Source of the DNA: Funiculus sociatus GB2-C1
GTDB taxonomy: Bacteria > Cyanobacteriota > Cyanobacteriia > Cyanobacteriales > FACHB-T130
DNA length: 64,000 bases
Reading direction: 5' to 3'
Assembly: GCF_039962115.1 (NCBI RefSeq)
Contig: NZ_JAMPKJ010000023.1
Span: 1 to 64,000 of the forward strand
Shown here: piece after piece, positions 19,801-28,110 of the stretch
How positions within the stretch are numbered: position 1 is the stretch's first letter
Layout of the letters: every line of letters begins with the position of its first letter
Made by a program: the position numbers and the translations under genes
The notes under the pieces: model-generated
The model's database searches: none
Seen by the model: only the letters and a program-made list of their open reading frames with translations
Told to the model about the DNA's origin: nothing

Positions 19801-22800
19801 CTCACCGCTGATGAAATTAATTTGCTTGGTGGAGCAAATTCTGTCAGCAGCAATAACGCGATCGCCCTACAACCATTAACACCAAGTCTAAACATCACCA
19901 TCGGGGGAATCGGCAACGATGCCAGCTTAAATCTGAATAATATCGATTTAGCCGCCTTGAAAGATGGTAGCAGCATCAACATCGGACTGGCAGCTGGTAC
20001 AGGCACCATCACCGTAGACAGCACTGCCACCTTTAACGGCTCGGTAAATGTTGTCGGAGGTTCCAACCTAGTTGCTGCCAACAGAAGCAACACCTGGAAC
20101 ATCACAGGCACCAATGCTGGCAACCTTAATTACCCCAACGGCTTCAGCTTCGCTAATATTGAGAACCTTACAGGCGGAAACCTCGACGACACCTTTAAGG
20201 TAAACAACGGTGGTTCCATCAGTGGCAACATCAACGGATTAAACGCCATCGACACCCTTGACTACTCCGCTTATAGTAATCCCGTCACCGTGAGATTGGG
20301 AACTGGAAACCAAGTCACCGCCACAGGCATTGGTGGCACTGTTATTAACATTGAAACCCTGATTGGCGGCGCTACTCCAAATAACAACTTGATTGGTGCC
20401 AACACCGTCAATAACTGGAATATCACAGACACCAACTCAGGCAATCTCGGTCGTGTCAACTTCCGTGGTTTCCAAAATCTCACAGGCGGCAGTAACACCG
20501 ATAACTTCAACCTTGGTACTGGTGGCAGCGTTGTCAATATTAACGGTAATGCTGGCAACAACACCATTATTGGTGCCAATATCAACAACACCTGGAACAT
20601 CACAGGTAACAACACCGGAAACCTCAATGGCGCCAACACTTACGCCAACATCCAAACCCTCACAGGCGGCAGCGAAACCGACACCTTTAAGATAAATAAT
20701 GGTGGTTTCTTCAGCGGCAACATCAACGGATTAAACGGCAGCGATGCCCTTGACTACTCCGCTTATAGTAGTCCCGCCACCGTGACCCTGGGAACTGGAA
20801 ACCAAGTCACTGCCACAGGCATTGGCGGCACTGTCTTCAACATTGAAACCCTAATTGGCGGCACTACAAGTAACAACACTGTAATTGGTGCCAATACCGC
20901 CAACAACTGGAATATCACAGACATCAACTCAGGCAATATCGGTAGTGTCAACTTCCGTGGCTTCCAAAATCTCAAAGGTGGCACTGATACCGACAACTTC
21001 ACCCTCAGTCCTCAAGGCAGCGTTGTTACTATTGACGGCACGGCTGGCAACAACACCATTATTGGTGCCAATATCAACAACACCTGGAACATTACGGGTA
21101 ACAACACCGGAAACCTCAATGGTGCCAACACTTACAGCAATATCCAAACTGTCATCGGCGGCAGCGAAGCCGACACCTTTAAGGTAAACAACGGTGTCAA
21201 CATTGCTGGCATCATTGATGGCAGTGCAGGTAACGACACCATAGATTATTCCGCCAACACCAGTCCTGCCACTTTAACTCTGGCAAATCTAGTCAACATT
21301 GAAAATGCTATTGGTAGTGCTGCCAGCGACACAATTATCGCCACTAACACCGCCAACAACTGGAACATCACTGGCACCAACTCAGGCGATGTAAACGGCT
21401 TTAAATTCTCAGATTTTGAGAACCTCACAGGCGGCACTGACATCGACAACTTCACCCTCAGTCCTCAAGGCAGCGTTGTTACTATTGACGGCACGGCTGG
21501 CAATAACACCATTATTGGTGCCAATATCAACAACACCTGGAACATCACAGGTAACAGCACCGGAAGCCTCAATGGTGCCAACACTTACAGCAATATCCAA
21601 ACTGTCATCGGCGGCAGCAATGTTGACACCTTTAAGGTAAACAACGGTGTCAACATTGCTGGCATCATTGATGGCAGTGCAGGCAACGACACCATAGATT
21701 ATTCCGCCAACACCAGTCCTGCCACTTTAACTCTGGCAAATCTAGTCAACATCGAAAATGCTATTGGTAGTGCTGCCAGTGACACAATTATCGCCACTAA
21801 CACCGCCAACAACTGGAACATCACTGCCACCAACTCAGGCGATGTGAACGGCTTCAAATTCTCAGATTTTGAGAACCTCACAGGTGGCACTGATACCGAC
21901 AACTTCACCCTCGGCAATAGAGGCAATGTATCCAGCATCGACGGGAATGCTGGCAACAACACCATTATTGGTGCCAACAAAGTCAACACTTGGAATATTA
22001 CGGGTAACAATGCCGGAAACGTTAATAGTGCCAACGCTTACACCAATATCCAAAACCTCACAGGTGGTAACAGCAATGACACTTTTAAATTCAACTCAGG
22101 CAGTTACATAAGTGGCAACATTGATGGCCTTAACAAAAAGGACACCCTCGACTACTCCGCCTACAGCAGTCCAGTAGAGGTGACTCTGGGGATTAATAAT
22201 CAAATAACAGCCACAGGCGTTGGCGGCACCATCCTCAGTATTGAAAACCTGATTGGTGGAACTTCTGGCGATAACAACCTGATTGGTGCAAATACCGTCA
22301 ATAGCTGGAATATCACTGATACTAATTCCGGCAATATCAGCGACATCACCTTCAGTGGCTTCCAAAAACTCACAGGCGGTAGCGATACCGACAACTTCAT
22401 AGTTAGCGATCGCGCCAAGATTACTGGCACGATTATTGATGGCAGTGCAGGTAACGACACCATAGATTACTCCGCCAACACCAGTGCCGTCACTCTGACT
22501 TTAGAGAATTTAGTCAACGTCGAAAATGGCATCGGTAGCGCTGCTGACAACGACACCATTATCGCTACCAACACCGCCAACAACTGGAACATCACAGGCA
22601 CCAACTCAGGCAATGCGAACGGCTTCAATTTCTCCAACTTTGAAAATGTCACAGGCGGCAATGACGCCGACACCTTCACTCTTAGCACTGATGGCAGTGT
22701 TGCCAAGCTCGATGGAGGTGGTGGCAACAATACCTTAGTTGGTGCCAACACCGTCAATAACTGGAACCTGGAAGGCCCTAACTCAGGCAATGTTAATGAT

Positions 22801-23463
22801 GGTAATTCTTTCACCAACATCCAAAATCTCACAGGTGGCGCTGAATCTGACACCTTCAAGGTAAAAGAGGGCGCAACCATCGCCAACAACATCGACGGTA
22901 ACGCTGGCACCGATACCCTAGATTACTCTACCCACAGCGCGAAAATCACGGTAGATATGGGCGCACGTAAAGCCACAGCCGTCGGCGGCACCATCAGCAA
23001 CATTGAAGGCACAGTTGGCGGTACTAATACCGAGAACACTCTAGTCGCCACGGACACCAAAAACGTCTGGAACCTCACCAGCAACAACAGCGGCGAAGTT
23101 AACGGTGTCACCTTCTCCAACTTCCAAAACCTGACTGGTGGTAAGCTGACTGACACCTTCAAATTTAGCGATGCCGTACAAATCTCTGGCATCATTGATG
23201 GCGGTGCCGGGTTTGATGACCTTGACTACACCGCCTACACCACCCCAGTCACGGTAGATATACCAACAGGTACAGCGACAGGTACAGGCGGCATCAAAAA
23301 CATCGATCCGCTGCCTACCTCAGACTTTTCCGCCGATTTACAAGGTGAAACACCACCTCCTGTATCGGTAGAAAATCAGCCGGATAACACTCCCGTATTG
23401 TGTATGGATGGAAGCCTAGAACAACAGATATCAGAAACTCAAAATCTGCCGCGTTGTCAGTAA
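16855..23463 (+). CDS. Two-partner-secretion exoprotein, filamentous haemagglutinin-like
   Basis: This 2202-residue protein has an extended signal peptide (hydrophobic core LLLLLIFSF, cleavage near QAKAQ). A filamentous-haemagglutinin N-terminal (TPS) domain follows at about residues 45-300, with DGTGTVV, RIDITGGT, NLFHSFSQF, NLYLVNPAGMIFG and the GNVIS block. Next is a beta-helix region rich in TGTGNISLTGT, then about 1000 residues of tandem units with the signature NNTWNITG, NLTGG, DTFKV and LDYSAYS. The TPS domain is recognised by an outer membrane TpsB pore and the rest folds as a beta-helix fibre outside the cell. No TpsB gene is in the window. The start chosen is the ATG after TTAAAAGAGGGTGTT; the frame is open throughout. 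Confidence 0.9.
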   Translation: MLPARICLSLFLSTLFSKNSKKGKNYLLLLLIFSFWSNQAKAQNITPAPDGTGTVVTPEASRIDITGGTFSRDGKNLFHSFSQFGVQAEQIANFLSNPSIRNILGRVTGGDRSIINGLIQVSGGNSNLYLVNPAGMIFGANAQLNVPASFTATTATGIGFGNNNWLNASGASNYSELVGTPSDFAFNVSVPGSIVNVGNLTVSSGQNLALVGGNVISTGALTAPGGNITIAGVPGSSNVKISKPGHLLSLEIDPSDVGGNGITSASLPQLLTGDGGSTATGVTVDSSNQLVLTASGTRVPIDGGAHKPLAIASGSLNVSGATGGTVQVLGEKVGLIGANINASGTTGGGTVLIGGDYQGKGSAINASSTFVSSDSAIDASALQNGNAGRVIVWANETTRFLGNISARGGKNSGNGGFVEVSGKNNLEFAGIVDTTAAAGEKGTLLLDPKNILIRANGLDPVAGQLFTSIPDGTATISGANLSAAIDLNDVTLQANNDITINDNITATTPGKGLTLQAGRSIILNFNRVIDLKGGNFIAKINDENASPAQRDVGNAQFFMETGSKILTNGGNVTIAPGTFGGSAIGYVPIFASTINSGSGNISITGTASPGGSDNIGIFLEKGSVLEATGAGNITLIGTGGAGIDDNRGIWLDEGSSVSSVNGNINLTGTGQGTGESNQGIYILDNSAVRSTGRGNITLRGTGSNTGINNNNDGIALIDGGFVEATGTGSITLIGTSGTGGDDNNGINVANTSIRSVDGNISLTGIVNGTGSNNIGVSVFNNTAVRSTGKGNITITGQSTATGVQENQGVRISTFSRVESTGTGNISLTGTAANGLEGIAVKTNSFINQPGTGSKITLTSDEIQFDETSQIGGKGVVQLQPLTPGLGITVGDVTADARLNLDTAKLNRLQNGFSQIIIGRDNGRGAIAINSHSFSDPVKIQSPVGNSTITSTGAIAGTGDASITLLAKTVNVNSTIASPAGITLTADEINLLGGANSVSSNNAIALQPLTPSLNITIGGIGNDASLNLNNIDLAALKDGSSINIGLAAGTGTITVDSTATFNGSVNVVGGSNLVAANRSNTWNITGTNAGNLNYPNGFSFANIENLTGGNLDDTFKVNNGGSISGNINGLNAIDTLDYSAYSNPVTVRLGTGNQVTATGIGGTVINIETLIGGATPNNNLIGANTVNNWNITDTNSGNLGRVNFRGFQNLTGGSNTDNFNLGTGGSVVNINGNAGNNTIIGANINNTWNITGNNTGNLNGANTYANIQTLTGGSETDTFKINNGGFFSGNINGLNGSDALDYSAYSSPATVTLGTGNQVTATGIGGTVFNIETLIGGTTSNNTVIGANTANNWNITDINSGNIGSVNFRGFQNLKGGTDTDNFTLSPQGSVVTIDGTAGNNTIIGANINNTWNITGNNTGNLNGANTYSNIQTVIGGSEADTFKVNNGVNIAGIIDGSAGNDTIDYSANTSPATLTLANLVNIENAIGSAASDTIIATNTANNWNITGTNSGDVNGFKFSDFENLTGGTDIDNFTLSPQGSVVTIDGTAGNNTIIGANINNTWNITGNSTGSLNGANTYSNIQTVIGGSNVDTFKVNNGVNIAGIIDGSAGNDTIDYSANTSPATLTLANLVNIENAIGSAASDTIIATNTANNWNITATNSGDVNGFKFSDFENLTGGTDTDNFTLGNRGNVSSIDGNAGNNTIIGANKVNTWNITGNNAGNVNSANAYTNIQNLTGGNSNDTFKFNSGSYISGNIDGLNKKDTLDYSAYSSPVEVTLGINNQITATGVGGTILSIENLIGGTSGDNNLIGANTVNSWNITDTNSGNISDITFSGFQKLTGGSDTDNFIVSDRAKITGTIIDGSAGNDTIDYSANTSAVTLTLENLVNVENGIGSAADNDTIIATNTANNWNITGTNSGNANGFNFSNFENVTGGNDADTFTLSTDGSVAKLDGGGGNNTLVGANTVNNWNLEGPNSGNVNDGNSFTNIQNLTGGAESDTFKVKEGATIANNIDGNAGTDTLDYSTHSAKITVDMGARKATAVGGTISNIEGTVGGTNTENTLVATDTKNVWNLTSNNSGEVNGVTFSNFQNLTGGKLTDTFKFSDAVQISGIIDGGAGFDDLDYTAYTTPVTVDIPTGTATGTGGIKNIDPLPTSDFSADLQGETPPPVSVENQPDNTPVLCMDGSLEQQISETQNLPRCQ
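20979..21884 (+). repeat. 453-bp tandem duplication inside exoprotein gene
   Basis: Two near-identical units of 453 bp (151 codons) lie end to end, at about 20979-21431 and 21432-21884. Matching landmarks (CTCAGTCCTCAAGG at 21004 and 21457; GGTGTCAACATTG at 21193 and 21646) are exactly 453 bp apart. Other repeats in the gene share the protein pattern but are more diverged in DNA. Confidence 0.88.
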
Positions 23464-23472
23464 TAGCACCCC

Positions 23473-23506
23473 AACAGCCCTCGCCCCTAATTAAGGCAGG
23501 GCTGTT
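23473..23506 (+). terminator. Terminator after exoprotein gene
   Basis: Inverted repeat AACAGCCCT ... AGGGCTGTT (9 bp) beginning 10 bp after the exoprotein stop, followed by TCATC. The lack of a long T run lowers confidence. Confidence 0.6.
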
Positions 23507-23707
23507 TCATCAACTTGGGCTGCTTCTCTCTTCCTTGTCTTTCCTCAGCGCAGGCTATGCCAACGTGTCCTTTGCGTCTAACGCTTCGCTTCGCCTTCGG
23601 CTGATGCGGTTCATTTTTGGGATCATCTTCGCCTACCCACTCAGGAATCCCAAGAATCAAACAACCCTACTATTAAGGCTATCAAGCCTTATCTAAAAAC
23701 TATGGAC

Positions 23708-24766
23708 TCAATAGGGCGGTAATAATCGGCGGAATCCATGCAAAATCACTACCAGCATAAAGAAGAGATTCCGCAAAAAAAGTATCATTACTGGCAGTGG
23801 CAATGCTTTCTGTCCAATACCCCTAGAAGACACATCAGCCAATCTTCTGCCAAGCTTCTCCATCCACTTTACACTTCTCGGCGATTCCCACAAACCATCG
23901 AGCCACTGTTGAGGAATGCCTGTTTTCCCTACACCTGCGCCGATGATCCCACCTAAAATTGCTGCTGTTGTGTCTGTATCGCCGCCACAACGGATGATTT
24001 CTCTAACCCCAACTTGATAATCTTTTGGATACTTAAACCAAGCATGAATCGCAACTGGAACTGTGTGATAAACATATCCGCTGACACCTGATTTTAGTCC
24101 CAACTGCTCTGCAAATGATTCCGTTGTTTGCTCTTGCGCTGCACTTTCCACAGCTTTTTTGATTAGTTCCAGAAATTCCTTCGCCTCTTCTCCTAAAACT
24201 TCTTGAAGAGTTTGATAATAACTCCGAGGATAAACACCCTCTTGGCAACTAGAGAGATAAGCTGCGATCGCAACAGCTAATGCCCCATATTCTGCTTTTG
24301 GATCGGTATGTGTAAGCCGGGTAGATGCCCTAACTAATTCGCGTAATTTTTGACTGTTATTTCCATAACAAACGCCAATAATTGCGCTTCTCATAGCAGG
24401 GCCATTTCCTGCGGAGAATACACCACTACGACTACTGGGAAATCCTAACCATAACTTTAAGATTGCTCTTAAAGTGGCGTATCCGATACCAGCTGGCAAA
24501 CCAAGTAACCAAAAACGCGATCGCATCGCCAGCTGATTCGTAAATATCTCCGTATCCCCAGCTGAAACTATTATGGCTTGGGCGACCATGCAGGTATGCT
24601 CTGTGTCATCGGACACCATCCCCCTACCAAATAGAAATTTGTGTCCGTTGATTTCACGATAGATTCTGCGTTGCCTGCACTTTGACAAGCCTTCAAAAGG
24701 CAACCCGATGGCATCTCCAATCGCTGTTCCAAGTAAACAACCAATCGCAGAATCTGCTTTTTCCAA
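23708..24766 (-). CDS. ADP-ribosylglycohydrolase family protein
   Basis: The 352-residue protein has the DraG/ARH fold landmarks: GTAIGDAIGLPFEG at the N-terminus, the metal-binding SDDTEHT at about 52-58, a central THTDPKAEYG, and the second metal site GGDTDTTAAILGG at about 255-267. Members remove ADP-ribose from arginine or other acceptors using two metal ions, and some act on small molecules. All acidic metal ligands are present. Unusually, the last 30 residues are hydrophobic (LPVMILFLRNLFFMLVVIL) and may anchor the protein to a membrane. It is not next to a nitrogenase gene, so a DraG role is unlikely. Confidence 0.87.
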   Translation of the reverse strand: MEKADSAIGCLLGTAIGDAIGLPFEGLSKCRQRRIYREINGHKFLFGRGMVSDDTEHTCMVAQAIIVSAGDTEIFTNQLAMRSRFWLLGLPAGIGYATLRAILKLWLGFPSSRSGVFSAGNGPAMRSAIIGVCYGNNSQKLRELVRASTRLTHTDPKAEYGALAVAIAAYLSSCQEGVYPRSYYQTLQEVLGEEAKEFLELIKKAVESAAQEQTTESFAEQLGLKSGVSGYVYHTVPVAIHAWFKYPKDYQVGVREIIRCGGDTDTTAAILGGIIGAGVGKTGIPQQWLDGLWESPRSVKWMEKLGRRLADVSSRGIGQKALPLPVMILFLRNLFFMLVVILHGFRRLLPPY

Positions 24767-24828
24767 GGTTACTTCACTGCTCTAAGGTTAACTCATAAAA
24801 GAACCTAATTGTAAATTACAAAAAAAAT

Positions 24829-25311
24829 TCAAACCCTTTGAAATTCCTCTTTAGCTTGCCGATATTTGGCTGCCTTCTTAGCTAACACCTCTTTAGTAAT
24901 TTCATTGTCTTCGTAATCCTTTTTAGCTAATTTATAATCCAGCTTTTTAAACTGATAATCTTGTTGCTTTAGCGTACCCTCAACCGAGCTAAGCCAGTTA
25001 ATAAACCCCAAATATTGAATTGACCAATCAGGATTTCCCGTCCCAGAAATTGCTTTATCTTCCAAAGCATTATTTAACACTCTGTTAGGGATAACGCGCA
25101 TGGCATCCGAAGAAACCTTTTTATTAAGGGTATCTTTAACTGGTGCGTCAGAACTCACAGTTTTGAGCTGCAACTGAGTTACTTGAGTTGAAGTAGAACT
25201 GGGTTGCGCCTGCAAGGATTGTACAGGAGCAGCCCTCAGTATTCCAGCAACGGCGATGGAAATCATAAAACCACCAGCAGCGGCGGCAATTAAGGAAATA
25301 TTATCTTTCAT
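24829..25311 (-). CDS. Membrane-anchored coiled-coil protein, unknown
   Basis: The 160-residue protein has one N-terminal membrane segment (ISLIAAAAGGFMISIAVAGIL). A Ser/Thr/Gln-rich linker follows, then a Trp-rich stretch (NPDWSIQYLGFINWLSSVEG) and a charged helical tail (KKLDYKLAKKDYEDNEITKEVLAKKAAKYRQAKEEF) likely to form a coiled coil. I do not recognise a family. It lies 62 bp from the start side of the ADP-ribosylglycohydrolase gene on the same strand, so the two may be cotranscribed. Confidence 0.6.
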   Translation of the reverse strand: MKDNISLIAAAAGGFMISIAVAGILRAAPVQSLQAQPSSTSTQVTQLQLKTVSSDAPVKDTLNKKVSSDAMRVIPNRVLNNALEDKAISGTGNPDWSIQYLGFINWLSSVEGTLKQQDYQFKKLDYKLAKKDYEDNEITKEVLAKKAAKYRQAKEEFQRV

Positions 25312-25338
25312 AACTCACAAAAGTTGTATTGTCAGAGT

Positions 25339-25420
25339 TCAGTGGTCAGGGGTCAGCGAACCGTTACGAATGACTGTTAGTGGCCAGTGGTTAGCAATCC
25401 GTTACGAATGACTAATGACC
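25339..25420. repeat. Degenerate GTCAGTGGTTAG-type spacer repeats
   Basis: Two copies of a roughly 40-bp unit share CAGTGGT, then CCGTTACGAATGACT, at about 25341-25375 and 25385-25412. This style of spacer repeat is common in cyanobacteria. No gene function is apparent. Confidence 0.5.
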
Positions 25421-25436
25421 ACTAAAATATTTGACT

Positions 25437-26333
25437 CTACTCAGGGGATTTTTGGTTCCAATTTTCTCTCCGCAATCGGGGATTGACAAACTCGCTCAAC
25501 CCTTCTCCCAGTAGAGACAAGCCTACCACCATCAGCGTCATCGCCAAACCAGGGAACAAAGTTGTCCACCAAATGCCCGTAGGTAGAGCATCCAGAGCCT
25601 GACGTAGATCGTAGCCCCATTCTGGAACCTGATCGGCAAGTCCCAATCCGAGAAATCCCAAACTACCTAAAATCAAAATTGCATCAGCAGCATTCAGGGT
25701 GAATAACACTGGTACGCTCTGAATCACGTTGAGAAACAGGTAGCGAGAGAGAACCGTCCAGGTGTCTGCTCCCATTGCTTGTGCAGCTTCTATGAACAGT
25801 TCATTTTTCACGCTGGCGGTGTGGTTGCGGACAACGCGATAATATTGAGGAATGTAAGATATGCTGAGCGCGATCGCTGCATTGAAAACCCCCCGCCCCA
25901 CTACAAATGCCAGCGTCACTGACAGTAGCAATCCCGGCAAAGTATAAATTGTATCCATGAAAAACAGCAGCACCCGATCTGGTCTGCCGCCCAAATAACC
26001 ACTGACTAAGCCCAGTGGCACCCCAATGACAACACTTAAGAGGGTTGCCAAAATTACTACTTGCAACGCTGCTTGGCTACCAAACAGTGTGCGCGAAAAA
26101 ACATCGTAGCCTTGGCGACTCGTACCAAACCAATGACGTAACGAGGGCGGTTCGTGAATTGGGTTAGCCAGAGACTCCAGTGGATTTTGCAGCCATCCCC
26201 AAGCCTGAAACGCGGGAGCAAAAATAGCTGTCACCACGAAAATCAGCGTAATAACCAGCCCCACCCACATCATCTGCATAGACAGACTGGGGCGACCAGA
26301 TAAATGCAAAAATGGAAGTTTGGTAAGGGTCAT
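25437..26333 (-). CDS. Oligopeptide-type ABC transporter permease (DppC-like)
   Basis: The product (298 residues from ATG at 26333; an in-frame ATG at 26378 would add 15) is a BPD permease. It has an N-terminal OppC-type membrane helix (MQMMWVGLVITLIFVVTAIF), a periplasmic segment with HWFGTSRQGYDVFSRTLFG that is diagnostic for DppC/OppC, five further membrane helices, and the EAA loop EAAQAMGADTWTVLSRYLFLN that contacts the ATPase. It works with a DppB partner, ATPases and a binding protein, none of which is adjacent; such scattered permease genes are usual in cyanobacteria. The substrate is unknown, probably peptides. I prefer the later start because the extra residues (MCSLRALMCQVEQKP) look unlike the family. 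Confidence 0.85.
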   Translation of the reverse strand: MTLTKLPFLHLSGRPSLSMQMMWVGLVITLIFVVTAIFAPAFQAWGWLQNPLESLANPIHEPPSLRHWFGTSRQGYDVFSRTLFGSQAALQVVILATLLSVVIGVPLGLVSGYLGGRPDRVLLFFMDTIYTLPGLLLSVTLAFVVGRGVFNAAIALSISYIPQYYRVVRNHTASVKNELFIEAAQAMGADTWTVLSRYLFLNVIQSVPVLFTLNAADAILILGSLGFLGLGLADQVPEWGYDLRQALDALPTGIWWTTLFPGLAMTLMVVGLSLLGEGLSEFVNPRLRRENWNQKSPE

Positions 26334-26484
26334 AGGCTTCTGTTCAACTTGGCACATCAACGCCCTGAGGCTACACAAAAGAAGTTATACCAATTTGCCC
26401 TACAATGCTAACTATTTGCTCCCGCCAATAGAGCTAAAAAAGGAAAGAACAGAATTTGTTGTCTGACACTGGAAAAATGTTATT

Positions 26485-26502
26485 AGCCCGCGAAGGCGGG
26501 CT
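26485..26502 (-). terminator. Terminator downstream of NTRC gene
   Basis: Perfect 7-bp stem AGCCCGC/GCGGGCT with loop GAAG, in the spacer after the NTRC stop. On the minus strand it is followed by AATAACATTTTT. It could also act on the plus strand, where TTTGTTTG follows. A second short stem (GTAGCC ... GGCTAC, 26511-26538) overlaps the NTRC stop codon. Confidence 0.6.
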
Positions 26503-26534
26503 TTGTTTGTGTAGCCGCGACTTGAGTCGTCAGG

Positions 26535-27917
26535 CTACATATATTGTTCAATCATTTGACGAAACTGGCTCTTTTGCTTAACGCCCTTCATTTCGCCCAC
26601 TAATTCCTTATTTTTGAAGAATTGCACCGTGGGCGTTCCGGTAACACCAGCATTCTCGGCAATTTCTCTATCTTCCGCGATGTCAATCTCGACAAAGTGA
26701 ATTTTGCCATCGAACTCATCCACCACCTTATTTAAAATCGGCTTCAGAGTGTGACAAGGGCCGCAGTTGGGAGAAACGTATTTCACCATCAGCAGGCGAT
26801 CGCTATCATGATACAACTTCCGCAGCGCATAGCCACCCTCATGCCGCGTCGCTTGCGAGTTAAACGCCTTCTCTGGATTCAGTTCAGCTACGTTATCCCC
26901 AGGCGCATCTCCTGGCGTATCCGCGTCTTCAGACGTGTGTATCTGCTGACGGTACTCCTGAATCAAACCATTAACAGAAAGCCACCGTTCCGCCAACATC
27001 GCCGCCATACAGCCAGTACCAGCAGCAGTAATCGCCTGACGAAACTCATGATCCTGAACATCGCCAGCAGCAAAAACGCCCTCAACGCTGGTTTCCACAG
27101 AACCTGGTTTCGTCACAACGTAACCAACCTCATCCAGTTCCAACTGTCCTTGGAATAGAGATGTGTTCGGCTTATGTCCAATCGCGTAGAATAAACCCTT
27201 AACAGGTAAAATGCTCTCTTCTCCAGTCTTAGTATTCTGGAGTTTGATACCCGTCATGCGATCGTTTTCACCGACAACATCCACAGGCTGACTATTCCAG
27301 TGAACCGTAATTTTGGGGTTATTCAAAACCCGATCCTGCATCGCCTTACTTGCCCGCATCTTCTCTGTGCGTACTAACATATGAACGCGAGATCCATACT
27401 TAGTCAAGTAAACCGATTCTTCCGCCGCCGAGTCGCCACCCCCAATCACAGCCAGTTCCGCACCGTGGAAAATCGGTGTCGCACCATCACAGATAGCACA
27501 AGCCGAAATTCCCCGACTCCAAAATTCATGCTCGCTAGGCAATCCCAAGCGTTTCGCCGTCGCCCCAGTAGCAATTACAATACTATGAGTTCTAACTTCC
27601 CGTTCCTCAGAACGCACAGTAAAAGGACGTTGACTCAAATCCACCGCGATCGCATCCTCAGTGTATAACTCAGCCCCCCAACGCTCAGCCTGAGCCTTCA
27701 TCCGATCCATCAACTCCGGCCCAGTAATCCCCTGCGGAAACCCCGGAAAGTTCTCCACCTCCGTCGTTGTCATCAACTGTCCCCCAGGTAGCCCCCCAGC
27801 TTGAAAGCCTTCAAACACAACGGGTTTCAGATTCGCCCGCGCCGCATAGATAGCAGCAGTATACCCCGCAGGGCCAGAGCCGATAATCACTAAGTTCTCT
27901 ACTGTTGTGTTGGTCAT
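26535..27917 (-). CDS. NADPH-thioredoxin reductase fused to thioredoxin (NTRC)
   Basis: The 460-residue protein joins a thioredoxin reductase (about residues 1-320) to a thioredoxin domain (about 350-460), the arrangement of chloroplast and cyanobacterial NTRC. The reductase part has the FAD loop [18 protein letters not shown], the redox pair in CAICDG, the NADPH loop [13 protein letters not shown] and the second FAD motif FAAGDVQD. The thioredoxin part has [12 protein letters not shown] as active site. NTRC uses NADPH to reduce 2-Cys peroxiredoxin and other targets and supports redox balance at night. All four redox cysteines are intact. The first pair reads CAIC where CATC is more usual, a mild change. 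Confidence 0.96.
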   Translation of the reverse strand: MTNTTVENLVIIGSGPAGYTAAIYAARANLKPVVFEGFQAGGLPGGQLMTTTEVENFPGFPQGITGPELMDRMKAQAERWGAELYTEDAIAVDLSQRPFTVRSEEREVRTHSIVIATGATAKRLGLPSEHEFWSRGISACAICDGATPIFHGAELAVIGGGDSAAEESVYLTKYGSRVHMLVRTEKMRASKAMQDRVLNNPKITVHWNSQPVDVVGENDRMTGIKLQNTKTGEESILPVKGLFYAIGHKPNTSLFQGQLELDEVGYVVTKPGSVETSVEGVFAAGDVQDHEFRQAITAAGTGCMAAMLAERWLSVNGLIQEYRQQIHTSEDADTPGDAPGDNVAELNPEKAFNSQATRHEGGYALRKLYHDSDRLLMVKYVSPNCGPCHTLKPILNKVVDEFDGKIHFVEIDIAEDREIAENAGVTGTPTVQFFKNKELVGEMKGVKQKSQFRQMIEQYM

Positions 27918-28110
27918 GGCAATTATACAAACTCATAACGACTACGTTTTATTTTATTATAACTAGGTGAACAGGCGATCGCCAGAAACTTTCCCCGGAG
28001 AGTATATTTTTGTCCTACGAAAGGGAACAATTGAAGGGCAGTGCTGGCATAAACTAGATTTTGGCCCAGTTCCCAGACTGACAAAAACTCAGCATCAGGA
28101 GACATTCATA

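Noticed and set aside
27967-28110. N-terminal extension of the methyltransferase to 27967
   Set aside because: The ribosome binding site and the family opening point to ATG 28111.
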